Shown: positions 33,944-45,080 of the stretch, piece after piece
Layout of the letters: each line of letters begins with the position of its first letter
Numbering within the stretch: the first letter of the stretch is position 1
Assembly (NCBI RefSeq): GCF_004102025.1
Contig: NZ_CP025228.1
Span: 2,046,001-2,110,000 of the forward strand
Direction: 5' to 3'
Length of the DNA stretch: 64,000 nt
Source of the DNA: Actinomyces qiguomingii
GTDB taxonomy: Bacteria > Actinomycetota > Actinomycetes > Actinomycetales > Actinomycetaceae
Notes under the pieces: generated by a model
Seen by the model: only the letters and a program-made list of their open reading frames with translations
Databases searched by the model: none
Told to the model about the DNA's origin: nothing
Made by a program: the position numbers and the translations under genes

Positions 33944-34363
33944 TCAGTGCCGACGACTGGACACGCGGATACCGCTCCAGCGGTCACCCATGGAGGCGGC
34001 CGAGGTGGCGTGCATTCCGGCGGTGCGGGCAGCCTCCTCGATCTCTGCCGCATCCACGGCACCGATGGTGCGCGCCTTGGGGGTCAGTACCCATACCAGG
34101 CCGTCGCCGTCGAGATTGGTCTGGGCGTCCACCAGCAGATCCGTCAGGTCATCAATATCACCGTCGTCATTGCGCCACCAGATGATGGCGGAGTCGGCGA
34201 CATCCTCATAATCCTCGTCCACCAGCTCGGTGCCCGTCTGAGCCTCGGCCGCCTGACGCAGGGCCTGGTCGACGTCGTCGTCGTATCCGAACTCCTGGAT
34301 GATGAGACCGGGGGCGAAGCCGAAGGCTCCGGCCACTGTGCTCGTCACTGTCGTGCTCTCCAT
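33944..34363 (-). CDS. DUF3052 family protein
   Basis: The 139-aa acidic protein (FGFAPGLIIQEFGYDDDVDQALR, AIIWWRNDDGDIDDLTDLLVDA, VWVLTPKARTIGAVDAAEIEEAA) matches the actinobacterial DUF3052 family, whose function is unknown. It is divergent from aceE, as in other actinobacteria. ATG 34363 is chosen because the residues upstream do not fit the family. Confidence 0.87.
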   Translation of the reverse strand: MESTTVTSTVAGAFGFAPGLIIQEFGYDDDVDQALRQAAEAQTGTELVDEDYEDVADSAIIWWRNDDGDIDDLTDLLVDAQTNLDGDGLVWVLTPKARTIGAVDAAEIEEAARTAGMHATSAASMGDRWSGIRVSSRRH

Positions 34364-34731
34364 TCCATGCGCGGGCCGTCGGGCCCGCTCGCCGGCCGCG
34401 GTCGCGACCCTCCGATTACCTACGGGCACTAGCCCACCGCAGATCACCCGCCATACGCAAGCGCACACGCCCGAAACTACGGTCCAGCGGCCGGACCTCC
34501 CGTCGTAAGCACTAACTTTTACCCATTACCGAGTGAGCGACATCACGAACAAAGTGGGACTTTATTCCCCTTTTAGGGTGTGCCCTGAGGCGACGGTCTC
34601 ATAGATTAGAACTGCCGATCGTCCAGGCGACCGGCACGGCGGCCAGGGCACGTCCGTACGGACGCCGTCCGCTGCGCCAGGCCCGCCGTCAGCACCTACG
34701 AGCCGCGCGAACCCGAGAAAAGAGGTTTCCA
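34364..34731. other. Divergent intergenic region DUF3052-aceE
   Basis: The 368-bp gap must hold both promoters. A comparatively AT-rich stretch lies at 34515-34615. I cannot place a confident -35/-10 pair, and I see no gene. Confidence 0.4.
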
Positions 34732-37485
34732 GTGAGCCCTTCTAAAGACTCCGCCCCACTGATAGACGGCCTGCTGCACAAGGTGGCCGACAACGACCCG
34801 GAGGAAACCGGCGAGTGGCGCGACTCGCTCGACGCCCTGATCGCAGAAAAGGGCGGCCCCCGGGCCCGCTTCATCCTGCTGAGCCTGCTCGCCGAGGCAC
34901 GCCGCAAGAACGTGACCGTGCCGGCGCAGACCACCACGCCGTACATCAACACCATCGACGTCGTTGATGAGCCCTACTACCCCGGCGACGAGGACGTTGA
35001 GCGCACCTACCGCCGCTGGCTACGCTGGAACGCGGCCGTGATGGTCACCCGGGCGCAGCGGCCCGGCATCAGCGTTGGCGGCCACATCTCCTCCTACGCC
35101 TCCACCGCCACCCTCTATGAGGTCGGCTTCAACCACTTCTTCCGCGGCAAGAACCACCCCGGTGGCGGCGACCACGTCTTCTTCCAGGGGCATGCCTCCC
35201 CCGGCAACTACGCCCGCGCCTTCCTGGAGGGCCGGCTGACCGAGGCAGACCTGGACGGGTTCCGGCAGGAGGTCTCCCGGCCGGCCGGCGGGCGGGGCCT
35301 GCCCTCCTACCCGCACCCGCGGCGCATGGAGGACTTCTGGGAGTACCCCACCGTCTCCATGGGGCTGGGGCCGGCGGAGGCCATCTACCAGGCCTGGTTC
35401 GACCGCTACCTGCAAGGCGCCGGCATTAAGGACACCTCCGCCCAGCACACCTGGGCCTTCCTGGGCGACGGCGAAATGGACGAGCCCGAGTCCCGCGGCA
35501 TGCTGCAGCTGGCCGCCTCCCAGCAGCTGGACAACCTCACCTTCGTGGTCAACTGCAACCTCCAGCGGCTGGACGGTCCGGTGCGCGGCAACGGCAAGAT
35601 CATTCAGGAGCTGGAGGCCTGCTTCAAGGGTGCGGGCTGGAACGTCATCAAGGTGATCTGGGGGCGCGGCTGGGACCGGCTGCTCGCGGCGGACAAGGAC
35701 CACGCCCTGGAGCACCTGATGATGGAGACACTCGACGGCGACTACCAGACCTTCAAGGCCAACGACGGCGCCTACGTGCGCGAGCACTTCTTCGGCCGTG
35801 ATCCACGCACGGCCAAGCTGGTGGAGAACTGGACGGATGAGGAGATCTGGGCCCTCCAGCGCGGCGGCAACGACTATCACAAGATGTACGCAGCCTATAA
35901 GGCGGCCACCGAGCACAAGGGCCAACCCACCGTCATCCTGGCCCAGACGGTCAAGGGCTACCTGCTGGGCTCCCACTTCGCCGGCCGCAACGCCACCCAC
36001 CAGATGAAGAAGCTAGGGCTGGAGGATCTCAAGGGCCTGCGCGACCGCCTGCACATCCCCATCACCGACGCCGAGCTCGAGGCTAACCCGAAACTGCCGC
36101 CCTACTACCGGCCCGAGCCCGACGACCCGGCGCTGGCCTACATGCTTGAGCGGCGCCGCCGCCTGGGCGGCTTCCTGCCCGAGCGCCGCGACCCCGGGGC
36201 CCAGCTGCAACTGCCGGGCGACGCCCCCTACGAGATCCTCAAGGGCGGCTCCGGCAAGCAGCAGGTGGCCAGCACCATGGCCTTTGTGCGGCTGCTCAAA
36301 GAACTGATCAAGGATGAGCACATCGGGCGACGCATCGTGCCGATCGTGCCGGACGAGTCACGCACCTTCGGGCTGGAGTCGCTGTTCCCCACCCGCAAGA
36401 TCTTCAACACCCAGGGCCAGAACTACACTCCGGTGGATGCGGAGATGATGCTGTCCTACCGGGAGTCCGTCTCCGGGCAGATCATGCACACCGGCATCAA
36501 TGAGGCGGGCTCGGCTGCCCTGTTCCAGGTGGTCGGCACCAGCTACTCCACTCACGGGGAGCCGATGATCCCCGTTTACATCTTCTACTCGATGTTCGGC
36601 TTCCAGCGCACCGGCGACCAGTTCTGGGCGGCCGGCGACCAGCTGGCCCGGGGATTCATCATCGGGGCCACGGCTGGACGCACCACCCTGACCGGTGAGG
36701 GCACCCAGCACATGGACGGACACTCCCCCCTGCTGTCGGCCACCAATGAGGCCGTGGTCACCTACGATCCGGCCTACGCCTACGAGCTCCGCCACATTGT
36801 GCGCGACGCCCTGGAACGCTGGTACGGCCCCGACTCTGACCGCAACCGCGACGTCATGTACTACCTAACGGTCTACAACGAGCCGATCCACCAGCCGGCC
36901 GAGCCCGCAGCCGTTGACGTGGAGGGGATTGTCCGGGGCATTCACCGCCTCGATGGTCCGCCCGAAGGGGACGGTCCCGAGGTGCAGCTGCTCGCCTCTG
37001 GCGTAGCCGTCCCCTGGGCCCGCGAGGCCCGCCGTCTGCTGGCCGAGGACTGGGGCGTGCGAGCCGCCGTGTGGTCGGTCACCAGCTGGAACGAGCTGCG
37101 CCGTGAGGCCCTGGAGACGGACCAGCACAACTTCCTGCACCCGGATGAGCCTGAGCGCGTGCCCTATCTGACCGCCAAGTTGGCGGGCGCCTCCGGCCCG
37201 TTCATCGCCACCAGTGACTTCGACCACCTGGTGCCCGATCAGATCCGCGCCTGGGTGCCCGGGGAGTTCCACACCCTGGGAGCTGACGGATTCGGCTTCT
37301 CCGACACGCGTGCGGCCGCCCGCCGCCACTACCTGATCGACGCCGAATCCGTGGTGGTCAAGGCGCTGCAGGCCCTGGTCGCGCAGGGGCGTGCAGAGCG
37401 CTCCGTACTAGCGCAGGCCATCGCCCGCTACCGACTCCAGGACCCGTCCGCCGGTCGCTCCGGCGCTCAGGGCGGGCATTCCTGA
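34732..37485 (+). CDS. aceE: Pyruvate dehydrogenase E1 component, homodimeric type
   Basis: AceE decarboxylates pyruvate with thiamine diphosphate in the pyruvate dehydrogenase complex. The 917-aa length and sequence match the E. coli-type E1: [44 protein letters not shown], the ThDP motif [10 protein letters not shown] to [16 protein letters not shown], and [22 protein letters not shown]. The GTG start has AGAGG just upstream. No E2 or E3 gene is adjacent, which is usual in actinobacteria. It converges on aspA. Confidence 0.97.
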   Translation: MSPSKDSAPLIDGLLHKVADNDPEETGEWRDSLDALIAEKGGPRARFILLSLLAEARRKNVTVPAQTTTPYINTIDVVDEPYYPGDEDVERTYRRWLRWNAAVMVTRAQRPGISVGGHISSYASTATLYEVGFNHFFRGKNHPGGGDHVFFQGHASPGNYARAFLEGRLTEADLDGFRQEVSRPAGGRGLPSYPHPRRMEDFWEYPTVSMGLGPAEAIYQAWFDRYLQGAGIKDTSAQHTWAFLGDGEMDEPESRGMLQLAASQQLDNLTFVVNCNLQRLDGPVRGNGKIIQELEACFKGAGWNVIKVIWGRGWDRLLAADKDHALEHLMMETLDGDYQTFKANDGAYVREHFFGRDPRTAKLVENWTDEEIWALQRGGNDYHKMYAAYKAATEHKGQPTVILAQTVKGYLLGSHFAGRNATHQMKKLGLEDLKGLRDRLHIPITDAELEANPKLPPYYRPEPDDPALAYMLERRRRLGGFLPERRDPGAQLQLPGDAPYEILKGGSGKQQVASTMAFVRLLKELIKDEHIGRRIVPIVPDESRTFGLESLFPTRKIFNTQGQNYTPVDAEMMLSYRESVSGQIMHTGINEAGSAALFQVVGTSYSTHGEPMIPVYIFYSMFGFQRTGDQFWAAGDQLARGFIIGATAGRTTLTGEGTQHMDGHSPLLSATNEAVVTYDPAYAYELRHIVRDALERWYGPDSDRNRDVMYYLTVYNEPIHQPAEPAAVDVEGIVRGIHRLDGPPEGDGPEVQLLASGVAVPWAREARRLLAEDWGVRAAVWSVTSWNELRREALETDQHNFLHPDEPERVPYLTAKLAGASGPFIATSDFDHLVPDQIRAWVPGEFHTLGADGFGFSDTRAAARRHYLIDAESVVVKALQALVAQGRAERSVLAQAIARYRLQDPSAGRSGAQGGHS

Positions 37486-37512
37486 GCCCCACCCACAAAG
37501 GCCCCACACAAC

Positions 37513-37568
37513 GGCCACAGGCGGCGGCGTCGGCGAACTCAGTTCCGCCGACGCCGACGCCTGTGGCC
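37513..37568. terminator. Bidirectional terminator between aceE and aspA
   Basis: GGCCACAGGCG and GCGTCGGCG segments pair with their complements across a ~9-nt loop, forming a GC stem of over 20 bp with one mismatch. It sits between the two convergent stops. Confidence 0.75.
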
Positions 37569-37576
37569 GCCCGGCC

Positions 37577-39082
37577 TTATTCACCCCTTGTTAGCTCTTC
37601 TCCCTGCTCTTCTTCGTCTTCCGACACCGTGCGCACATCCGGGTCCGAGCCGGAGTAGTGATGGGCGTCCCGGTAGCGGGGGCGCATCAGGTTCTCCGGG
37701 CTGAGCAGCTCGTCGAGCGCGGCCTCGTCCAGCAGTCCCATCTCCAGCACCACCTCGCGCACGTTGCGGCCGGAGCGGGCGCACTCACGTCCCACCAGAT
37801 CACCGTTGTGATGGCCGATCACTTCGTTGAGATAGGTGACGATGCCGATGGAGTTCATGACGTTGCGGCGGCATACTTCCGCGTTGGCCTCAATACCCAC
37901 CACGCACAGATCCTTCAGCGTGATCAGCGCATGGCGCAGCAAGCGGATGGACTCGAAGCAGGCCTGAGCGATCACCGGCTCCATGACATTGAGCTGCAAT
38001 TGTCCGGCCTCGGCGGCCATCGTCACCGTCAAGTCGTTGCCAATCACCTTGAAGCACACCTGGTTGACCACCTCGGGGATGACCGGGTTGACCTTGGCCG
38101 GCATGATTGAGGAGCCGGCCTGCCGCTCCGGGAGCCGGATCTCGGCCAGACCGGCACGGGGCCCGGAGGACAACAACCGCAGATCGTTACAGATCTTTGA
38201 CAGCTTCACGGCCAGGCGCTTAATGGCGGCGTGCATGGAGACATAGGCACCGGTGTCGCCGGTGGCCTCCAGCAGGTTGTGGGCGCCAGTGACCCGCAGC
38301 CCAGTGACCTCGCGCAGGTTACGCACCACCGTCTCCCGATAGCCGGGCGGGGTGTTCAGCCCGGTGCCGATCGCCGTCGCCCCCAGGTTCACCTCCAGCA
38401 GCAGCGCCGAGTTATTCATCAACCGCGGGATCTCCTCATCCAGCAGCTCGGCGAAGGCACGGAACTCCGATCCCAGGCTCATGGGGACGGCGTCCTGCAA
38501 CTGTGTGCGTCCCATCTTGAGCACATCGGCGAACTCCTTACCCTTGGCCAGCAGGGCGTCTATCAGGTCGCACAGGTCCATCTCCAGGCCGTTAATTGCC
38601 CGGTACACGCCCAGGCGGAACCCGGTGGGGTAGGCGTCATTGGTGGACTGGGACTTGTTGACGTGGTCATTGGGGTTGACGATGTCGTAGCGGCCCTTGG
38701 CGTAGCCCAGGTGCTCAAGGGCGAGGTTGGCGATCACCTCATTGGTGTTCATGTTCACGCTGGTTCCGGCGCCGCCCTGGAAGACGTCTATGGGGAACTG
38801 GTCCAGGCAACGGCCCGCCTGCAGCACCTGGTCACACGCCCACACAATCGCATCAGCTATCTCCGCGGTCACCGTGCCCAGTTCCTTATTGGTCAGGGCC
38901 GAGGCCTGCTTGACCTCCACCATGCCGCGCACGAACTCCTCCTGGTCGCCCACCGTCTCCTTGGAGATGCGGAAGTTCTCGGTGGCGCGCAAGGTATGGA
39001 TCCCCCAATAGGCGTCCAGGGGCACCTGCCGGGTCCCCAGCAGGTCCTCCTCGGTGCGAGTGGCTGTGACTGTTGATGTCAT
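37577..39082 (-). CDS. aspA: Aspartate ammonia-lyase
   Basis: AspA converts aspartate to fumarate and ammonia. The 501-aa protein has [14 protein letters not shown] at the start, the [18 protein letters not shown] loop, the [13 protein letters not shown] motif with substrate-binding residues, and the catalytic-serine signature [15 protein letters not shown] near residue 330. Length is slightly above the usual 470-480 because of an acidic tail ([15 protein letters not shown]). Divergent from the PucR regulator with 210 bp between. Confidence 0.95.
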   Translation of the reverse strand: MTSTVTATRTEEDLLGTRQVPLDAYWGIHTLRATENFRISKETVGDQEEFVRGMVEVKQASALTNKELGTVTAEIADAIVWACDQVLQAGRCLDQFPIDVFQGGAGTSVNMNTNEVIANLALEHLGYAKGRYDIVNPNDHVNKSQSTNDAYPTGFRLGVYRAINGLEMDLCDLIDALLAKGKEFADVLKMGRTQLQDAVPMSLGSEFRAFAELLDEEIPRLMNNSALLLEVNLGATAIGTGLNTPPGYRETVVRNLREVTGLRVTGAHNLLEATGDTGAYVSMHAAIKRLAVKLSKICNDLRLLSSGPRAGLAEIRLPERQAGSSIMPAKVNPVIPEVVNQVCFKVIGNDLTVTMAAEAGQLQLNVMEPVIAQACFESIRLLRHALITLKDLCVVGIEANAEVCRRNVMNSIGIVTYLNEVIGHHNGDLVGRECARSGRNVREVVLEMGLLDEAALDELLSPENLMRPRYRDAHHYSGSDPDVRTVSEDEEEQGEELTRGE

Positions 39083-39292
39083 GTCGCTTCCTCCGTCCGC
39101 GCCGCAGGGCGCTGCCGTCGACCGGGGCGGGTGCGGGGAGTCGACGACGCCATCCCCGCCTTTCCGACCCTACCGGGCCCACCACGCACACCGCGGAATC
39201 GGCACCCTAATCCCCAAGCTCGCCGGTAGTCCGCGGCGGTGGCTGGTAGTGGCGCATTCGGTAGTAGCGGCATCGGTCGCTAGCATCGACGC

Positions 39293-40477
39293 ATGGACCA
39301 GCTCAGCGCCCCGGCCGTCACGGCCCTGCGCCAGGCGCAGAACACGATTATCGAGCACTCCCTGGACCGCATCAGTGCGGCCCACCCGTGGTACCGCACA
39401 CTGTCGGCGGCCTCGCGCGACCAGATCGAGAAGGTCGCGCGGGTGGGCGTGACGATGTTCGTGGATTCAGTGGACGAAAGTGGCGGGGCGGTGGACCCGT
39501 CCGGCATCTTCAATGTGGCGCCCGTCGCCCTGACCGGCGCGGTGACTCTTGAGCAGACCCTGGAGTTGGTACGCACCGTAGTCGACGTCGTGGAGGAGGA
39601 GGCGCCCGACGTCGTGCCCGCCGCGGGACATGACGCCGTCAGAGTGCGGGTACTTACCTTCGGCCGTGATGTGGGATTCGCCGTCGCCAAGGTGTATGCC
39701 AGGGTCGCCGAGGCCCGCGGCGCCTGGGACGCCCGGTTGGAATCAGTCGCCGTCGATGCCATGTTGCACGACTCCCCCGACGACGCCGCCGCCCGCGCTG
39801 GCACCGCGGGATGGCGCGGCACCGGTCCCGCGGTCGCGATTGTGGCACGCACGGTTCTCGACGCACTGGCCACCTCTCGGCTGCGCCATGAGTGTCGCCA
39901 GCACGTACAGGACTGCCTGGTCTCGGTGCATGGTGACTCCGTGATCGTCGTCCTCGGCGGTGCTGCAAAGCCGGCCGAGTCCTCCGCCACGGCGTCACCG
40001 CATGCCGAGCTGGCCTCCGCCGCCGACCGTATCGCAGCCGACCTGGACGGCGCAGTGGTGATCGGTCCGGTGGTCGACGGAGTTGCGCAGGCTGGTCACT
40101 CGCTGCGCTCTGCCTTGGCCGGTCTGCGTGCCCTGCCCGGCTGGTCCGAGGCCCCGAACCCATGTCGCGCCGATGATCTGCTGCCCGAGCGCCTGCTGGC
40201 CGGGGACCCCCTAGCGAGTGAGCAGATTCAGGCCCTGGTAACCGGACCGTTACGCGAAATGGGTGTCCTGTATGAGGAGACTGTCGTCACCTACCTGGCG
40301 CTGGGGCGCAGCCTGGAGATGACGGCGCGTACTCTGTTCGTCCACGCCAATACGGTCCGCTACCGGCTGGGCCGGGTGAGCAAGCAGATCGGCTGGGATG
40401 CCACCGACGCCCGCGACGGGCTGGTACTGCACCTGGCCGTGATCGTCGGTCGGCTCACTGCCGGCCCGACTCAGTAG
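39293..40477 (+). CDS. PucR-family transcriptional regulator (FasR-like position)
   Basis: The 394-aa protein ends with the PucR HTH region (TYLALGRSLEMTARTLFVHANTVRYRLGRV in two parts, about 335-365). The N-terminal ~130 residues resemble the RsbRD-like domain found in FasR-type regulators. It sits 62 bp before acpP and fabF in the same direction. In Streptomyces, FasR occupies the same place and activates fatty-acid genes, so a role in lipid synthesis control is likely by context. Confidence 0.85.
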   Translation: MDQLSAPAVTALRQAQNTIIEHSLDRISAAHPWYRTLSAASRDQIEKVARVGVTMFVDSVDESGGAVDPSGIFNVAPVALTGAVTLEQTLELVRTVVDVVEEEAPDVVPAAGHDAVRVRVLTFGRDVGFAVAKVYARVAEARGAWDARLESVAVDAMLHDSPDDAAARAGTAGWRGTGPAVAIVARTVLDALATSRLRHECRQHVQDCLVSVHGDSVIVVLGGAAKPAESSATASPHAELASAADRIAADLDGAVVIGPVVDGVAQAGHSLRSALAGLRALPGWSEAPNPCRADDLLPERLLAGDPLASEQIQALVTGPLREMGVLYEETVVTYLALGRSLEMTARTLFVHANTVRYRLGRVSKQIGWDATDARDGLVLHLAVIVGRLTAGPTQ

Positions 40478-40539
40478 TGCGTCGTTAAGCGACCTCCGCA
40501 TCCAAAGCAATCCACCCCATGCAATATAAGGAGCTCATC

Positions 40540-40788
40540 ATGACCGACTCCCCCACCGACATCCTCGCAGCAGTCACCCAGATCGTCGCCGAGGAGGCCG
40601 GCGTCGACACGGCACTGGTCACGCCCGACTCCCGGTTCACCGAGGATCTGGACATCGATTCCCTGGGCCTGCTCACAATCGCCACCCAGGTGGAGGAACG
40701 CTTCGGCATCACCCTCGACGATGCTCTGATCCCAACACTTACCACGGTCGGTGCCCTCGTGGACCTGGTTGGCCGCAACAAGCGCTGA
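40540..40788 (+). CDS. acpP: Acyl carrier protein
   Basis: The 82-aa acidic helical protein carries the phosphopantetheine site DLDIDSLGLL (serine near residue 42). AAGGAG precedes ATG 40540; the open frame extends seven codons upstream without a ribosome site. The motif reads DSLG rather than the commoner DSLD. It is followed 8 bp later by fabF. Confidence 0.93.
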   Translation: MTDSPTDILAAVTQIVAEEAGVDTALVTPDSRFTEDLDIDSLGLLTIATQVEERFGITLDDALIPTLTTVGALVDLVGRNKR

Positions 40789-40796
40789 ACGCCGTC

Positions 40797-42065
40797 GTGC
40801 CGCGAACCGTGCCCGCCCCCGAGACCCGCACCGTCATGGTGACGGGGCTCGGGACCATCAACCCGTTGGCGGGGGACGCACCCCGAACCTGGCAGGCGTT
40901 GCGTGCCGGGCAGTCGGCAGCGCGTGGGCTCACAGCCGACTGGGCGCGCGACCTGCCGGTGCGGATCGCCGCGCCGCTTGCTGTTGAACCCGCTGATTAC
41001 CTATCCGCTCGGGAGCACCGCCGCCTGGACCGGGCCAGCCAATGCGCGCTGCTGGCCGCCCGTGAGGCATGGACGCATGCCGGCGCACCTACGGTCAAGC
41101 CGGAGCGATTGGCGGTGTCCATCTCGCCGGGAATCGGCCCGGTGGGGTCCGTCATGAGTACCTGGGATGATCTGCGCGAGCGCGGGCCGCGCCGTGTGCC
41201 GCCGACGGCGATTCCGGCACTGATGCCCAATGCACCGGCAGCAGCGGTGGGACTCGCGCTCGGCGCGCAGGCCGGCGTACACGCCCCGGTATCGGCGTGC
41301 GCCTCCGGCGCGGAGGCCATAGCCTACGGAGCGGACCTGATCACCCTGGGAAGAGCCGACATCGTCGTCGCCGGGGGCACGGACGCCTCCCTGCACCCTA
41401 TGGTCGTAGCCGCCTTCGCCGCCATGCGAGCACTGTCGACACGAAATGACGACCCCGCCACCGCCTCCCGGCCCTTCGCCCCGGACCGGGACGGCTTCGT
41501 GCTCGGAGAGGGCGCCGGCGTGCTGGTGTTGGAGGCGGCGGAGCACGCCGCCGCTCGGGGCGCCCGCCCACTGGCAGTGCTGGCCGGCGCCGCCGTCACC
41601 GCTGACGCTTACGACGCCGTAAGACCAGACCCGGATGGTAGACAGCAGGAGCGAGCGCTGCGGCTGGCGTTGGAACGCGGTGGCCTGTGCCCCGGGCAGG
41701 TCGGTCATGTCAACGCTCACGCGACCTCCACCGGTGTTGGAGACGCCGTCGAGGCGCGCGTGCTAGCCCGCACCGTGCCCGGGGCGGCGGTCTCGGCGAC
41801 TAAATCCGCAACCGGGCACCTGCTGGGCGGCGCCGGCGGCCTGGAGGCGGTGCTTACGGTGTTGGCTCTGCACGAGCGTTGGCTGCCGCCTACGCTGCTG
41901 CCAGCTGGCATCGATCCGGCCATCACAGAACTGGGCCTGGATGTGGTAGGTCCGCAGGGCCGGGACGTACCCGGCCTGGAGGCGGCTGTAAGTACGTCAT
42001 TTGGCTTCGGCGGTCACAATGCGGCTCTGGCCTTCACCCATCTCCCCAACCACCGAGATCGGTAG
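40797..42065 (+). CDS. fabF: Beta-ketoacyl-ACP synthase II
   Basis: FabF condenses acyl-ACP with malonyl-ACP. The 422-aa protein has VMVTGLGTINPL at the N-terminus, the catalytic cysteine in APVSACASGAEAI, the first histidine in HVNAHATSTGVGD, the lysine and second histidine in SATKSATGHLLGGAGG, and the FGFGGHNAAL end. The GTG start lies 8 bp after acpP, indicating one operon. Neither fabD nor fabH is present in the cluster, unlike the Streptomyces arrangement. Confidence 0.93.
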   Translation: MPRTVPAPETRTVMVTGLGTINPLAGDAPRTWQALRAGQSAARGLTADWARDLPVRIAAPLAVEPADYLSAREHRRLDRASQCALLAAREAWTHAGAPTVKPERLAVSISPGIGPVGSVMSTWDDLRERGPRRVPPTAIPALMPNAPAAAVGLALGAQAGVHAPVSACASGAEAIAYGADLITLGRADIVVAGGTDASLHPMVVAAFAAMRALSTRNDDPATASRPFAPDRDGFVLGEGAGVLVLEAAEHAAARGARPLAVLAGAAVTADAYDAVRPDPDGRQQERALRLALERGGLCPGQVGHVNAHATSTGVGDAVEARVLARTVPGAAVSATKSATGHLLGGAGGLEAVLTVLALHERWLPPTLLPAGIDPAITELGLDVVGPQGRDVPGLEAAVSTSFGFGGHNAALAFTHLPNHRDR

Positions 42066-42122
42066 ATGTGGCCGTGGGCCCGCTACTCTCACTCGTCTTG
42101 CTGTCGCCTCAGCCCGGCGCCC

Positions 42123-42623
42123 TCAGCCGACTCGATGCAGCCAGCGCACTGGAGCCCCGGCGCCGGCGTAGCGGAAGGGCTCGAGCTCATCGTCCCAGGC
42201 CTGCCCAAGTGCCAGGTCGAGCTGCCGGCGCATGACGGCGGGTTGGTCGGCGTGGGCTAGAGCGGCACGCACACGATCCTCGGGAACCACCACGTTGCCG
42301 TGAACGTCGGTCTGGGCGTGAAAGATGCCCAGGTCGGGGGTGTGCGACCAGCGCCCGCCGTCGTAGCCGGGCGAGGCCTCCTCGGTGACCTCATAACGGA
42401 GATTCGCCCAGCCGCGCAGGGCACTGGTCAGTTGCGCGCCGGTGCCGACACGGCCTACCCAGCTGGTCTCGGCGCGCATCATCCCTGGAGCGGCGGGCTG
42501 CTCGGTCCACTCCAAGTGGACGCGACTGCCCAGCACCTCGGCCATGGCCCACTCAATATGCGGGCACAGGGCACGGGGCGCAGAGTGCACAAAAAACACA
42601 CCGCGGGTGTAGGCACCGTTCAC
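42123..42623 (-). CDS. DUF3145 family protein
   Basis: The 166-aa protein starts MNGAYTRGVFFVHSAPRAL and has VLGSRVHLEWTEQPAAPGM and a C-terminal DDELEPFRYAG. This is the actinobacterial DUF3145 family, of unknown function, regularly found next to fabF. Convergent with fabF. Confidence 0.88.
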   Translation of the reverse strand: MNGAYTRGVFFVHSAPRALCPHIEWAMAEVLGSRVHLEWTEQPAAPGMMRAETSWVGRVGTGAQLTSALRGWANLRYEVTEEASPGYDGGRWSHTPDLGIFHAQTDVHGNVVVPEDRVRAALAHADQPAVMRRQLDLALGQAWDDELEPFRYAGAGAPVRWLHRVG

Positions 42624-42778
42624 GTTGATCGCCTCCTGGTTGTTCCGAGATTCGTCTTCCCCTACGTTCTCGGATCATCCGGGCGCCTCGCGTGAAACAC
42701 ACGGCTCGTGACTGGATCATGCCAGAGCCGACGGCGCAAAGCCAGTCGCCGGGCCGCCTTGGCTCTAGGATCACCTAC

Positions 42779-43663
<885 letters not shown>

Positions 43664-43754
43664 TCGCACCGGGTGCGGGTGGAACTGTAGCAAGCCGGTG
43701 GCGCGAAGGTCGAATTGAGTCCCGTCTTCGGCGCGGCGCCATGACGCCGGAAAA

Positions 43755-44357
43755 TCAGATTGTGGGAAGCCCCACACCGTCTCGAGCGCGCCTGCGCAGC
43801 TCAGCCAAGACGGCTCTCCCCCTCGCATCCAGCCCCGCCAAGGCATGGGCGGGCAGGTCGCTGGCCAGGTACAGCTCCCCCTCCGGGTCCCGGCGGACGC
43901 TTACCGTCACTTGCTTACCGTCGGGCAGGGTACCGGTCACGGAATGGACCAGAGCCGACTCGACCCCCTGTCGCAGCGCCCGGGCGAAAGGCGCGACGTC
44001 CACCCGCACGGTTACCTCTCCTTGGCTGATCTCGGCAGGGACCACCAGCAGCAGCGGTCCAGAATCGTCGGTCCAATTCAGGGTGAAGGTCGACACCTCC
44101 GAGTCCCAACGACCGCGTTCCACCTCGTGCCAACCCTTACGCACCTCCACGCCGTCGCGGCCCACCACGGTAAGAAAGCGAGTAGTCGCCACCGCCCAGC
44201 GGGAGGCGTCGTCGGAAAGCGGCACCGCCCCTAACACCCGCCCATCGGCCGATACCAGCGCGGACAGTTCCGGCGGGAGTGTGGCTCGACGTCGCAGGCG
44301 CGCAACAATGCCGGACGGTGCTGCGGACTGGGGGGAGGCTTTGCGCGAGCGGGTCAC
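43755..44357 (-). CDS. Conserved actinobacterial protein of unknown function
   Basis: The 200-aa protein has a basic N-terminus, then a beta-rich domain (VLGAVPLSDDASRWAVATTRFL, STFTLNWTDDSGPLLLVVP) and a terminal helix LDARGRAVLAELRRRARD. It resembles proteins found beside def in actinomycetes but has no known function or catalytic motif. Confidence 0.75.
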   Translation of the reverse strand: MTRSRKASPQSAAPSGIVARLRRRATLPPELSALVSADGRVLGAVPLSDDASRWAVATTRFLTVVGRDGVEVRKGWHEVERGRWDSEVSTFTLNWTDDSGPLLLVVPAEISQGEVTVRVDVAPFARALRQGVESALVHSVTGTLPDGKQVTVSVRRDPEGELYLASDLPAHALAGLDARGRAVLAELRRRARDGVGLPTI

Positions 44358-44405
44358 GACCCCAGGCTAGATGATCGAGCAGTGCAACTCGTCGCCAGGC
44401 GCGTT

Positions 44406-44493
44406 ATCGACCGATCTCGATGGTCAGATCGACCGATCTCGATGGTCAGATCGACCGATCTCGATGGTTAGATCGACCGATCTCGGTGGCTGA
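44406..44493. repeat. Four tandem 22-bp repeats upstream of def
   Basis: The unit ATCGACCGATCTCGATGGTCAG occurs as four consecutive 22-bp copies (44406, 44428, 44450, 44472). The first two are identical and the last two carry a few changes. The same unit appears in other intergenic regions of the window. Confidence 0.92.
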
Positions 44494-44510
44494 CGTGCGA
44501 GGATGTACCC

Positions 44511-45002
44511 ATGGCTTACCGCGACATCCGCATAATCGGCGATCCGGTGCTGCGCACCGTTTGCGACCCGATCACCGACATCGACGACTCCGTCAAGGCA
44601 TTGGTGGAGGACCTACTCCAGACCGTCGACGAGGACGGACGCGCAGGCCTGGCCGCCAATCAGATCGGAGTGAGTCTGCGCGCCTTCTCCTGGCATGTCG
44701 ACGGAGAGATCGGCTACATCCTCAATCCGCGGATCGTTGAGTTGTCGGAGGACGAGTTCCAGGACGGCGACGAGGGCTGTCTGTCGGTGCCCGGCCTGTG
44801 GTTCCCCACCGAGCGCGCCTGGTATGCGCGCGCCGAGGGCATTGACCTGGACGGCAAGAAGGTAGTTGTGGAGGGCGAGGAGCTCATGGGACGCTGCATC
44901 CAGCACGAATGTGACCACCTTGACGGCCGCTTGTACCTGGATCGACTGTCCCGCAAGAATCGGGCACAGGCTATGCGAGAATTGCGCGAACGCGGCCTGT
45001 AG
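44511..45002 (+). CDS. def: Peptide deformylase
   Basis: Def removes the N-formyl group from nascent proteins, ahead of methionine aminopeptidase. The 163-aa protein has all three family motifs: [17 protein letters not shown] with the metal-binding cysteine, and HECDHLDG with the two metal histidines and catalytic glutamate. The ATG starts 18 bp after a 22-bp repeat array. Confidence 0.96.
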   Translation: MAYRDIRIIGDPVLRTVCDPITDIDDSVKALVEDLLQTVDEDGRAGLAANQIGVSLRAFSWHVDGEIGYILNPRIVELSEDEFQDGDEGCLSVPGLWFPTERAWYARAEGIDLDGKKVVVEGEELMGRCIQHECDHLDGRLYLDRLSRKNRAQAMRELRERGL

Positions 45003-45080
45003 TCCCGCCGCGGGCCGGTACGAACCAGGTTCCGGTACGCGCCACGCGCCAGAAGGCCTCGCACCGACGCGTGGTGCGGT

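Noticed and set aside
44406..44493. CRISPR array
   Set aside because: The 22-bp units are directly adjacent with no unique spacers, and no cas genes are present in the window.
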